A stretch of DNA of 64,000 bases, from positions 5,886,501 through 5,950,500 of the forward strand of contig NZ_CP092183.1 of NCBI RefSeq assembly GCF_023499255.1, written 5' to 3'. Below, piece by piece: positions 15,790 to 22,759 of this stretch. Origin of the DNA: Couchioplanes caeruleus. Lineage in GTDB: Bacteria > Actinomycetota > Actinomycetes > Mycobacteriales > Micromonosporaceae. The notes beneath the pieces were generated by a model that saw only the letters and a program-made list of their open reading frames with translations, did not search any database and was not told the DNA's origin. The translations under genes were made by a program, and so were the position numbers. Within the stretch, counting starts at the first letter, position 1. Every line of letters starts with the position of its first letter.

Positions 15790-18003
15790 ATGACACCCAT
15801 CCCCAGACGGCGCGGCCGCGGGTTGCTCGGAGCACTGGCACTGGTGGTGGTCGCCGCGCTCGGCGTGACGGCCTTCGACCAGGCCGCCTCGGCGGCCGCC
15901 GTCACCGGCGCCACCATCGCCGGGCCCGGCGGCAAGTGCGTCGACGTGAGCGGCGACGACACCGGCGTCAACGGAACGGCGGTCCAGCTCTGGGACTGCC
16001 AGACCAACGCCGCGGACCAGCACTGGACCTGGAACGGCACCGCGCTGACCACGATCGGCCGCTGCCTGGACGTGGCCAACGGCGGGACGGCGAACGGTAC
16101 GCTGCTCCAGCTCTGGGAGTGCAACAACACCGGCGCCCAGCAGTGGGTGCAGCAGACCAACGGCTCGCTCAAGAACCCGCAGTCCGGCCGCTGCGTGGAC
16201 GCGCCCGCCGGGGCCACCGCCAACGGCACGCGGCTGCAGATCTACGACTGCAACGGCACCGGCGCCCAGACGTTCCGGGTCGGGACCGTGACGACCCCGC
16301 CCACCGGCACCTGCCCGACCTACTCCGACACCCCGGACCTCGGCCCGAACGTGCACATCTACGACCACTCGATGTCCGACGCGGCCATCCAGTCGTCGCT
16401 GGACAGCGTGTTCAACGCGCAGAAGGACACGGCCTCGGCCCAGTTCGCCACCCGGCGCGACGCCCTGGTCTTCAAGCCGAGCACCACGCCGTACAACGTC
16501 GGCGCGAACATCGGCTTCAACACCTCGATCCTCGGCCTCGGCCAGAACCCCGACGACGTCCGCATCAACGGCGCCGTGACGGTCGACGCGTTCAACGCGA
16601 GCGACGCCGGCAACGCGACGCAGAACTTCTGGCGCTCCGCCGAGAACATGTCGGTCAACACGAACGGCGGCACCAACCGCTGGGCCGTCGCCCAGGCCGC
16701 GCCGTACCGCCGCATGCACGTGATCGGCGGGCTCAACCTGTTCCCGGCGAGCTACGGCTGGGCCAGCGGCGGTTACATCTCCGACAGCAAGGTCGACGGC
16801 AACGTCGAGTCGGCGTCCCAGCAGCAGTGGTACACCAAGGACAGCACCCTCGGCAGCTGGAGCGGCTCCAACTGGAACATGGTGTTCTCGGGCACCAACG
16901 GCGCCCCCGCGACCAACTTCAACACCGCGGCGGCCGGCCCCCGCTTCACGACGCTGGGCACCACGCCGGTGTCGCGCGACGTGCCGTACCTGTACCTCGA
17001 CTCGGCCGGTAAGTACCGGGTGTTCCTGCCCTCGCTGCGTACCAACGCCTCCGGGCCGAGCTGGGCCGGCGGCAGCACCCCCGGCAGCTCGGTGCCGATG
17101 AGCACCTTCTACGTCGCGAAGCCGGGCGACTCCGCGGCGACGATCAACACCGCGCTCGCCAACGGGTGCAACGTCTTCTTCACCCCGGGCATCTACCACG
17201 TCAACCAGACGCTGCACGTGACGAAGGCGAACACGGTCGTCCTCGGCATCGGCTACCCGACGATCATCCCGGACAACGGCGTCAACGCGATGGACGTGGC
17301 CGACGTCGACGGCGTACGCCTCAAGGGCCTGCTCTTCGACGCCGGCACCACGAACAGCGACACGCTGCTCAAGGTCGGTCTCGCCAAGTCGGGCGTGTCG
17401 CACGCGGCGAATCCGGCCACGGTGCAGGACGTGTTCTTCCGGATCGGCGGCATGGTGGCCGGCAAGGCCACCAACAGCCTGGTGGTCAACACCAACAACA
17501 CGATCATCGACCACACCTGGGCCTGGCGCGCCGACCACGGCAACGGGATCGGCTGGACCACCAACACCGCCGACAACGGCCTGACCGTCAACGGTGACAA
17601 CGTGCTGGCCACCGGCCTGTTCGTCGAGCACTACCAGAAGAACGAGGTCGTCTGGAACGGCGCCAACGGCAAGATCATCTTCTTCCAGAACGAGATGCCG
17701 TACGACCCGCCGAACCAGGCCGCCTGGATGAACGGCTCGCAGAACGGCTACCCGGCGATCAAGGTGGCGTCCGGGGTCACCACATTCGAGGCGTGGGGGC
17801 TCGGCAGCTACTGCTTCTTCAACGTCAACAACTCGGTGTCCTCGGCCCGCGCGTTCGAGGTGCCCGCGGTCGCCGGCGTGAAGTTCCACGACATGGCGGT
17901 CGTCTCCCTCGGTGGCGTCGGCACCATCTCGCACATCATCAACGACACCGGAGCGGCGGCGAACCCGTCCAACAACAACTCGTACCTGGTCAACTTCCCG
18001 TGA
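15790..18003 (+). CDS. Secreted CBM13 (ricin-B)-linked beta-helix glucanase-like protein (737 aa)
   Basis: Signal peptide (MTPIPRRRGRGLLGALALVV to about residue 37) then a ricin-B/CBM13 domain of three repeats, each with a QLWDC, QLWEC or QIYDC and Q-W type core, to about residue 160. The main domain of about 560 residues has VFFTPGIYHVNQTLHVTKAN, TVVLGIGYPTIIP and many Asn-rich turns, typical of the right-handed beta-helix of GH55-like proteins. Such proteins are often mislabelled adenylyl cyclase. A beta-1,3-glucan or other fungal wall glycan is a reasonable substrate guess. RBS AGGA lies 6 nt before the ATG. It is probably LacI-controlled through the palindrome at 15687. Confidence 0.8.
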   Translation: MTPIPRRRGRGLLGALALVVVAALGVTAFDQAASAAAVTGATIAGPGGKCVDVSGDDTGVNGTAVQLWDCQTNAADQHWTWNGTALTTIGRCLDVANGGTANGTLLQLWECNNTGAQQWVQQTNGSLKNPQSGRCVDAPAGATANGTRLQIYDCNGTGAQTFRVGTVTTPPTGTCPTYSDTPDLGPNVHIYDHSMSDAAIQSSLDSVFNAQKDTASAQFATRRDALVFKPSTTPYNVGANIGFNTSILGLGQNPDDVRINGAVTVDAFNASDAGNATQNFWRSAENMSVNTNGGTNRWAVAQAAPYRRMHVIGGLNLFPASYGWASGGYISDSKVDGNVESASQQQWYTKDSTLGSWSGSNWNMVFSGTNGAPATNFNTAAAGPRFTTLGTTPVSRDVPYLYLDSAGKYRVFLPSLRTNASGPSWAGGSTPGSSVPMSTFYVAKPGDSAATINTALANGCNVFFTPGIYHVNQTLHVTKANTVVLGIGYPTIIPDNGVNAMDVADVDGVRLKGLLFDAGTTNSDTLLKVGLAKSGVSHAANPATVQDVFFRIGGMVAGKATNSLVVNTNNTIIDHTWAWRADHGNGIGWTTNTADNGLTVNGDNVLATGLFVEHYQKNEVVWNGANGKIIFFQNEMPYDPPNQAAWMNGSQNGYPAIKVASGVTTFEAWGLGSYCFFNVNNSVSSARAFEVPAVAGVKFHDMAVVSLGGVGTISHIINDTGAAANPSNNNSYLVNFP

Positions 18004-18007
18004 CCGG

Positions 18008-18042
18008 CGGCGCCGGGCCCGAGCGCTTCGGGCCCGGCGCCG
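18008..18042 (+). terminator. Strong rho-independent-like hairpin
   Basis: A 15-bp stem (GGCGCCGGGCCCGA with TCGGGCCCGGCGCC at its core) with a 5-nt loop follows directly after the stop at 18003. It is well placed to end the beta-helix protein transcript before the DUF72 gene. Confidence 0.75.
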
Positions 18043-18060
18043 GAGGGTATCCCCCTGTTC

Positions 18061-18789
18061 ATGACGCCGGTGAAGGTGGGACTGTGCGGCGCCGGCATGG
18101 CGCTGACGTCGTACGCCCAACGCTTCCCGGTGCTGGAAGTGCAGCAGACGTTCTATGAGCCACCCCGCGAGACGACCCTGCGGCGGTGGCGCGCCAGTGT
18201 CCCACCGGCGTTCGAGTTCACCATCAAGGCGTGGCAGCTGATCACGCACGAGGCGCGAAGCTCCACGTACCGGCGGCTGCGTACCGCGCTGAGCGACGAG
18301 GAACGCGCCCAGGTCGGCGGTTTCCGGTGGACGCCCGTCGTCGAGCGCGCCTGGGAGACCACCCTCACCTGCGCCGGCCTCCTGCGGGCCACCGCGATCC
18401 TCCTGCAGTGCCCGGCGAGTTTCCGGCCGACCGAGCCGGCCATCGCCCGGATGCGCGAGTTCCTGTCCAAGGCGCCCCGGCCGGCCGGTGCCCGGCTGCT
18501 GTGGGAGCCGCGCGGCCCGTGGCCGGACGACGTGGTCCGCGGACTGTGCGAGGAGTACGACCTGACCCACGCCGCCGACCCGTTCCTGCGCCCCAGCCTC
18601 ACCCCGATGGCCTACTACCGGCTGCACGGCATCGGCGGCGCCGGCCACGTGTACACCGATGCCGAGCTGGCGGCACTGGCCGAGACCGTCGGCGCGGGCC
18701 CGGCGTACGTGATGTTCAACAACATCCCGCGCGCCACCGACGCGGAGCGGTTCAGCCGGCTCGTACGCCGGGACGGCCGGAACCAGTAG
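18061..18789 (+). CDS. DUF72 (YecE-like) protein (242 aa)
   Basis: TIM-barrel-like family of unknown function. Diagnostic segments are MTPVKVGLCGAGMALTSYAQ, EVQQTFYEPPRETTLRRWRA, FEFTIKAWQLITHEARSSTY, LLQCPASFRPTEPAIARMRE and AYYRLHGIGG with VMFNNIPRATDAERF near the end. It is somewhat shorter than many members but looks complete. It stands alone between two hairpins. Confidence 0.85.
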   Translation: MTPVKVGLCGAGMALTSYAQRFPVLEVQQTFYEPPRETTLRRWRASVPPAFEFTIKAWQLITHEARSSTYRRLRTALSDEERAQVGGFRWTPVVERAWETTLTCAGLLRATAILLQCPASFRPTEPAIARMREFLSKAPRPAGARLLWEPRGPWPDDVVRGLCEEYDLTHAADPFLRPSLTPMAYYRLHGIGGAGHVYTDAELAALAETVGAGPAYVMFNNIPRATDAERFSRLVRRDGRNQ

Positions 18790-18794
18790 CGTAA

Positions 18795-18815
18795 GTCGCG
18801 CTGTGACAGCGCGAC
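18795..18815. repeat. 21-bp palindrome upstream of the FGGY kinase
   Basis: GTCGCGCTGT-G-ACAGCGCGAC lies 6 bp after the DUF72 stop and 40 bp before the kinase ATG. As RNA it would form an 8-10 bp hairpin and could end the DUF72 transcript. As DNA it could be an operator for the kinase. The sequence does not decide between these. Confidence 0.55.
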
Positions 18816-18855
18816 CCGGCGAGGCTGTGTCGCCGAGCGGAGGAGCCGAACCGAC

Positions 18856-20451
18856 ATGACGACCGACAGCGCTGCCGACATCGCGCAGGGCCGCACCGCC
18901 CTCGGCATCGAGCTGGGCTCCACCCGGATCAAAGCCGTGCTGATCGGGCCGGACCACCAGCCGCTCGCGGTCGGCAGCCACGACTGGGAGAACCAGTACG
19001 TCGACCGGATGTGGACGTATTCGCTCGACGCGGTCCGGGAGGGCCTGCAGCAGTGCTACGCCGCGCTGGCCGCCGACGTGCAGCGCCGGTACGGCGCCGA
19101 GCTGACCACCGTCGGCGCGCTGGGCGTGTCCGCGATGATGCACGGCTACCTCGCCTTCGACGCCGCCGGGGAGCTGCTGACGCCGTTCCGCACGTGGCGC
19201 AACACCCACACCGGCGCGGCGACCGAGCGGCTGAGCGCCGAGTTCGGCCACAACATCCCGCACCGCTGGAGCGTCGCCCACCTGTACCAGGCCATCCTCG
19301 ACGGCGAGGAGCACGTCGGCCGGCTGGCCCACCTGACCACATTGGCCGGGTACGTGCACTGGCAGCTCACCGGCGAGCAGGTGCTCGGGGTCGGCGACGC
19401 CAGCGGCATGTTCCCCGTCGACATCGCCACCGGCGGCTACGACACCACGATGCTCGCCCGCTTCGACGAGCTCGCCGCCGAGGCGGGCACCGGCCTGACG
19501 CTCGCCGGGCTCCTGCCGGGGATCAAGGCGGCCGGCGAGCCCGCCGGGCAGCTCACCGACGCGGGCGCCAAGCTGCTCGACCCCACCGGCCGGCTGCAGG
19601 CGGGGATCCCGCTGTGCCCGCCCGAGGGCGACGCCGGTACCGGCATGGTGGCCACCAACTCCGTCGCGCCGCGGACGGGCAACGTCTCGGCCGGCACCAG
19701 CATCTTCGCCATGGTCGTGCTCGAGCAGCCGCTGAGCCGCGTACACCCGGAACTGGACCTGGTCACCACCCCCGCCGGTGACCTGGTCGCGATGGTGCAC
19801 TGCAACAACGGCGCCAGCGAACTCAACGCCTGGGCCGGGCTGTTCACCGAGTTCGCCGCGGCCCTCGGCGCGCCGTCGGACCCGTCCACGGTCTTCGAGA
19901 CGCTGTTCACCGCGGCCCTCGCCGGTGCGCCGGACTGCGGCGGGCTGATGGCGTACAACTACCTCTCCGGCGAGCCCATCACCGGGCTGGAGGAGGGCCG
20001 GCCGCTGTTCCTGCGCTCCCCGGGCAGCCGCTTCGACCTGGCCACGTTCATGCGTACGCACCTGTTCGCCGCGCTGGCCACGCTGCGCATCGGCATGGAC
20101 GTGCTGCAGAAGGACGAGGGCGTACGCCTGGACGCGATGTTCGCCCACGGCGGCCTGTTCAAGACCCGCGGCGTCGCGCAGAAGTTCCTGGCGGCGGCGA
20201 TCGACACGCCCGTCTCCGTCGGGGACGTGGCGGCCGAGGGCGGCGCGTGGGGCATCGCCGTGCTCGCCGCGTACCTTCGCGACCGCACCCCCGGGCAGAG
20301 CCTGGCCGGCTACCTCACCGACCGGGTGTTCGAGGGCGCCGCCCTGCAGACCGAGGCGCCGGCCCCGGACGACGTCGCCGGCTTCGAGGCGTTCATCGGC
20401 CGCTACCGCGCCGGGCTCGCCGTGGAGGAGGCCGCCGCCCGGCACCTCTGA
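18856..20451 (+). CDS. FGGY-family carbohydrate kinase, ribulokinase/xylulokinase-like (531 aa)
   Basis: ATP-dependent sugar kinase with an actin-like fold. The N-terminal phosphate loop is [20 protein letters not shown]; the middle has [13 protein letters not shown] and [10 protein letters not shown]; the second ATP motif region is [14 protein letters not shown]; a C-terminal GG pair lies in [18 protein letters not shown]. Length matches L-ribulokinase-like members better than xylulokinase of about 480 residues. No isomerase or epimerase gene is adjacent, so the substrate (ribulose, xylulose or another ketose) is open. GGAGGAG lies 10 nt before the ATG. Confidence 0.85.
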   Translation: MTTDSAADIAQGRTALGIELGSTRIKAVLIGPDHQPLAVGSHDWENQYVDRMWTYSLDAVREGLQQCYAALAADVQRRYGAELTTVGALGVSAMMHGYLAFDAAGELLTPFRTWRNTHTGAATERLSAEFGHNIPHRWSVAHLYQAILDGEEHVGRLAHLTTLAGYVHWQLTGEQVLGVGDASGMFPVDIATGGYDTTMLARFDELAAEAGTGLTLAGLLPGIKAAGEPAGQLTDAGAKLLDPTGRLQAGIPLCPPEGDAGTGMVATNSVAPRTGNVSAGTSIFAMVVLEQPLSRVHPELDLVTTPAGDLVAMVHCNNGASELNAWAGLFTEFAAALGAPSDPSTVFETLFTAALAGAPDCGGLMAYNYLSGEPITGLEEGRPLFLRSPGSRFDLATFMRTHLFAALATLRIGMDVLQKDEGVRLDAMFAHGGLFKTRGVAQKFLAAAIDTPVSVGDVAAEGGAWGIAVLAAYLRDRTPGQSLAGYLTDRVFEGAALQTEAPAPDDVAGFEAFIGRYRAGLAVEEAAARHL

Positions 20452-20460
20452 CGCGCGCGG

Positions 20461-20490
20461 CCGGCCTGACCCGCGACGGGCTCAGGCCGG
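20461..20490. terminator. Hairpin between convergent kinase and TetR genes
   Basis: CCGGCCTGA (20461-20469) pairs perfectly with TCAGGCCGG (20482-20490) around a 12-nt loop that has further CCCG/CGGG pairing. It lies between convergent stops at 20451 and 20507 and can act for both strands. Confidence 0.55.
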
Positions 20491-20522
20491 TTGCCGCCCG
20501 GCGGGCTCAGGCCGGTTGCCGC
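20477..20522. repeat. 25-bp-period tandem duplication at the end of the TetR gene
   Basis: CGGGCTCAGGCCGGTTGCCGC occurs exactly at 20477-20497 and 20502-20522. The right copy holds the last codons and stop of the TetR gene; the left copy is a duplicate just beyond the stop. It also supplies the right arm of the hairpin at 20461-20490. Confidence 0.8.
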
Positions 20523-21103
20523 GCGGCGTGGGTCTCGACGAGGCCGTCGACGCCGCGCAGGAAGGTGTCGCAGATGCGGGCCGGGTCGAAGAGGCAGCCG
20601 GCCGCCATCGCGCCGTCGCGCAGCATGACGAAGTGCTGCGCCGCGGGCTCGGCCGAGGCCGGCTGGATGCGCGCCATCAGGGTGGTGACGGTGTCGAGGA
20701 ACCATTCCCGGTGCGCCAGGACGGCCCGGTGCACCGGGTGCTCCGGGTCGGGGTATTCGGCCACCGCGTTCAGGAAGGCGCAGCCGCGGAAGCCCGGCGA
20801 CCGGATGCCCTCCGCGATCGACGCGGCGACGGCCCGGACCGCCTCGGCCGGTGGGAGCCCGGCCCCGGCGGCCGCCTCGACCTGCTGGCGGATGGCCTGG
20901 TCCGCGGCCTGGAGATAGGCGAGGACGAGGTCCTCCTTGCCGGGAAAGTGCCGGTAGAAGGTGGCCCGGGTGACCTTGGCCTCGGCGATGATGCGGTCGA
21001 CGCCGACGGAGTGGATGCCCTCCGAGTAGAAGATCCGGGACGCCGTCGCCAGCAACCGCAGCCGTGCCTCGGACGGCCGCGTACCGGGTTCGCTGGGTGC
21101 CAT
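20507..21103 (-). CDS. TetR-family regulator (198 aa)
   Basis: The N-terminal helix-turn-helix reads RLRLLATASRIFYSEGIHSV then VDRIIAEAKVTRATFYRHFP; the ligand-binding domain follows (EGIRSPGFRGCAFLNAVAEY, HREWFLDTVTTLMARI), of the QacR/AcrR-like type with C-terminal LVETHAARQPA. It is divergent from the HdeD-like gene and two identical 18-bp operators lie in the gap, so it very likely represses that gene and itself. Start ATG at 21103 is preferred; an in-frame ATG at 21112 would leave almost no leader after the first operator. Confidence 0.9.
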   Translation of the reverse strand: MAPSEPGTRPSEARLRLLATASRIFYSEGIHSVGVDRIIAEAKVTRATFYRHFPGKEDLVLAYLQAADQAIRQQVEAAAGAGLPPAEAVRAVAASIAEGIRSPGFRGCAFLNAVAEYPDPEHPVHRAVLAHREWFLDTVTTLMARIQPASAEPAAQHFVMLRDGAMAAGCLFDPARICDTFLRGVDGLVETHAARQPA

Positions 21104-21118
21104 GCGGCCCATCGTAGC

Positions 21119-21136
21119 GACAGAACGTTCGTTCTT
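21119..21136. promoter_or_regulatory. TetR operator copy 1
   Basis: GACAGAACGTTCGTTCTT, with AGAAC-N4-GTTCT dyad symmetry, sits between the divergent TetR and HdeD-like genes. It overlaps a TTGACA -35 box at 21135-21140 that points toward the HdeD-like gene. An identical copy lies 52 bp away. Confidence 0.75.
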
Positions 21137-21170
21137 GACATCGCCGCGGCACTGAGCCCATCATCGGCAG

Positions 21171-21188
21171 GACAGAACGTTCGTTCTT
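21171..21188. promoter_or_regulatory. TetR operator copy 2
   Basis: This is the exact second copy of the 18-bp GACAGAACGTTCGTTCTT element. It ends 14 bp before the HdeD-like ATG, near or after the expected transcription start. Binding of TetR dimers at both copies would block the promoter between them. Confidence 0.75.
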
Positions 21189-21202
21189 CCTGAGGAGCCG
21201 TC

Positions 21203-21763
21203 ATGACGACCGCCACCACCGCACCCACCCTCGCCCGGACAGCGGCCACCCTCCGGCGGCTGTACCTCGTCCGCTTCTTGTTCGCCGTCCTGTGGGTCCT
21301 CGTGATGCTCACGACCGCGGACCACCTCGGACCGCCGGCCGCCACGCTGCTCGTGCTCTACCCGCTGTTCGACGTGGCCGCCGCCGTCGTCGACGCCCGC
21401 GCGTCACGTGCCACCGGCTCACCCGCCCTGCTGTACGCCAACATCGTGGTCAGCCTGCTCGCAGCGGCGGGCCTGGCCGTCGCCGCCGCGTCCGGCATCC
21501 CGGCGGTCCTGCGCGTGTGGGGCGCCTGGGCGGTCGTCGCCGGGCTGATCCAGCTCGTCGTCGGTGTCACCCGTCGCGGCATGGGCGGGCAGTGGCCGAT
21601 GATCCTCAGCGGCGGGATCTCCGTGCTCGCCGGCGGATCGTTCATCGCCGGCGCCGCCGCCGACGACCCGACGCTGATCAACGCCGTCCTGTACGCCGTA
21701 CCCGGCGCCGTGTTCTTCCTCATCTCGGCCCTGCGCCTCGGCCGCACGGCGAAGGGTAACTGA
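21203..21763 (+). CDS. HdeD/DUF308-like membrane protein (186 aa)
   Basis: Six hydrophobic segments make up nearly the whole protein (LYLVRFLFAVLWVLVMLTTA, ATLLVLYPLFDVAAAVVDAR, YANIVVSLLAAAGLAVAAAS, VWGAWAVVAGLIQLVVGV, MILSGGISVLAGGSFIAGAA, YAVPGAVFFLISALRLG). This is the DUF308/HdeD layout. The function of such proteins in actinobacteria is not established. GAGGAG lies 5 nt before the ATG. Control by the divergent TetR regulator is well supported by the twin operators. Confidence 0.85.
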   Translation: MTTATTAPTLARTAATLRRLYLVRFLFAVLWVLVMLTTADHLGPPAATLLVLYPLFDVAAAVVDARASRATGSPALLYANIVVSLLAAAGLAVAAASGIPAVLRVWGAWAVVAGLIQLVVGVTRRGMGGQWPMILSGGISVLAGGSFIAGAAADDPTLINAVLYAVPGAVFFLISALRLGRTAKGN

Positions 21764-21923
21764 GCTGGGCGGCGGGGAATGCTCCTGCGCCGAGGTCCTG
21801 GACGGGCGATGAGGCCGGCGAGCGCGCGGGTGGCCTCGGTGTCGGATCCGGGCCGGGCCGTTCGTCGCTAGCGTGAGAGGCGGCCCGCGCGGGCGCCGCC
21901 GAGACCGCAGGAGATGACGACCC

Positions 21924-22748
21924 ATGCCGCACTCACCGGCCACCGTCCACCGCATGTTCGAGCTCCTCGAGCCGATCGCCACCGTGACCTTCTCCGAGGT
22001 GCCGAACGAGGCGTTCCTCGCGGTCGGCATGCGCACCTACTGGGACGGCTACTTCGCCGGGCGGGCCGCGCCGCTGGGAACGGCGCCGGCCGAGGTGGTG
22101 CACGCGGTCTTCTACAACTTCGCCGAGGGTGAGGTGGCACGCCACATCCCGTGGGTGTGGGGAAAGATCAGCCCCCGGGACGCGATCGCCGTACGCGAGC
22201 GGGGCAGCGCCGCCGCCCTGCGGCAACTGATCGGAGAGCTCGCCGACTCCCTCGGCCTGGCACGCGCCGCAGACCTCGCCACCCGGGCGGCGGTCAGCGC
22301 CCCGACCGAGGGCCGCCCGCTGTACGCCGGCCTCCGGGCGCTCGACGTGCCCGGGGAACCGGTGGCACGGCTCTGGCACGCGGCGACGCTGCTGCGCGAG
22401 CACCGCGGGGACGGGCACAACGCCGCCCTCGTCGCCCACGGCATCGGCGGCACCGAGGCGCACGTCCTGCTCGCCCTGTCCCTCGGCATGCGGGCGGAGA
22501 AGTTCGGCCGGATCCACCACCTGCCCCCGGCCCGCCTGGCCGCCGTCATCGACGGGCTGCGTGACCGCGGCCTCGTGAACGCCGACGGCGGGTTCACCGA
22601 CGCCGGCCGCGAGACCCGGGAGCGGATCGAGGCGCTGACCGACGAGTTGGCGGCGCCGGCGTACGCGGTGCTGGGCGCGGCCGAGCTCGACGAGCTGATC
22701 GCCGAGCTCGAGCCGATCGCCGCCGCGGTGCAGGCCGCCGGCGACTGA
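21924..22748 (+). CDS. SCO6745-like helix-turn-helix protein (274 aa)
   Basis: This resembles the actinobacterial SCO6745 family: the N-terminal half begins HRMFELLEPIATVTFSEVPN and EAFLAVGMRTYWDGYFAGRA, then VFYNFAEGEVARHIPWVW. A second half has LWHAATLLREHRGDGHNAAL with ALVAHGIGGTEAHVLLALSL. The C-terminus looks like a MarR-type winged helix (PPARLAAVIDGLRDRGLVNA then GGFTDAGRETRERIEALTDE). Function is unknown in the family. No partner gene is evident; the neighbour at 22760 is convergent with 11 bp between stops. Confidence 0.85.
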   Translation: MPHSPATVHRMFELLEPIATVTFSEVPNEAFLAVGMRTYWDGYFAGRAAPLGTAPAEVVHAVFYNFAEGEVARHIPWVWGKISPRDAIAVRERGSAAALRQLIGELADSLGLARAADLATRAAVSAPTEGRPLYAGLRALDVPGEPVARLWHAATLLREHRGDGHNAALVAHGIGGTEAHVLLALSLGMRAEKFGRIHHLPPARLAAVIDGLRDRGLVNADGGFTDAGRETRERIEALTDELAAPAYAVLGAAELDELIAELEPIAAAVQAAGD

Positions 22749-22759
22749 GCGGCGGGCCG

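Noticed and set aside
15577..20445. Open frame of 1,622 codons on the minus strand
   Set aside because: It lies antisense to the beta-helix, DUF72 and kinase genes. Its composition (Arg/Gly/Val/His-rich, no domains) is the usual by-product of GC-rich third positions in real genes on the other strand.
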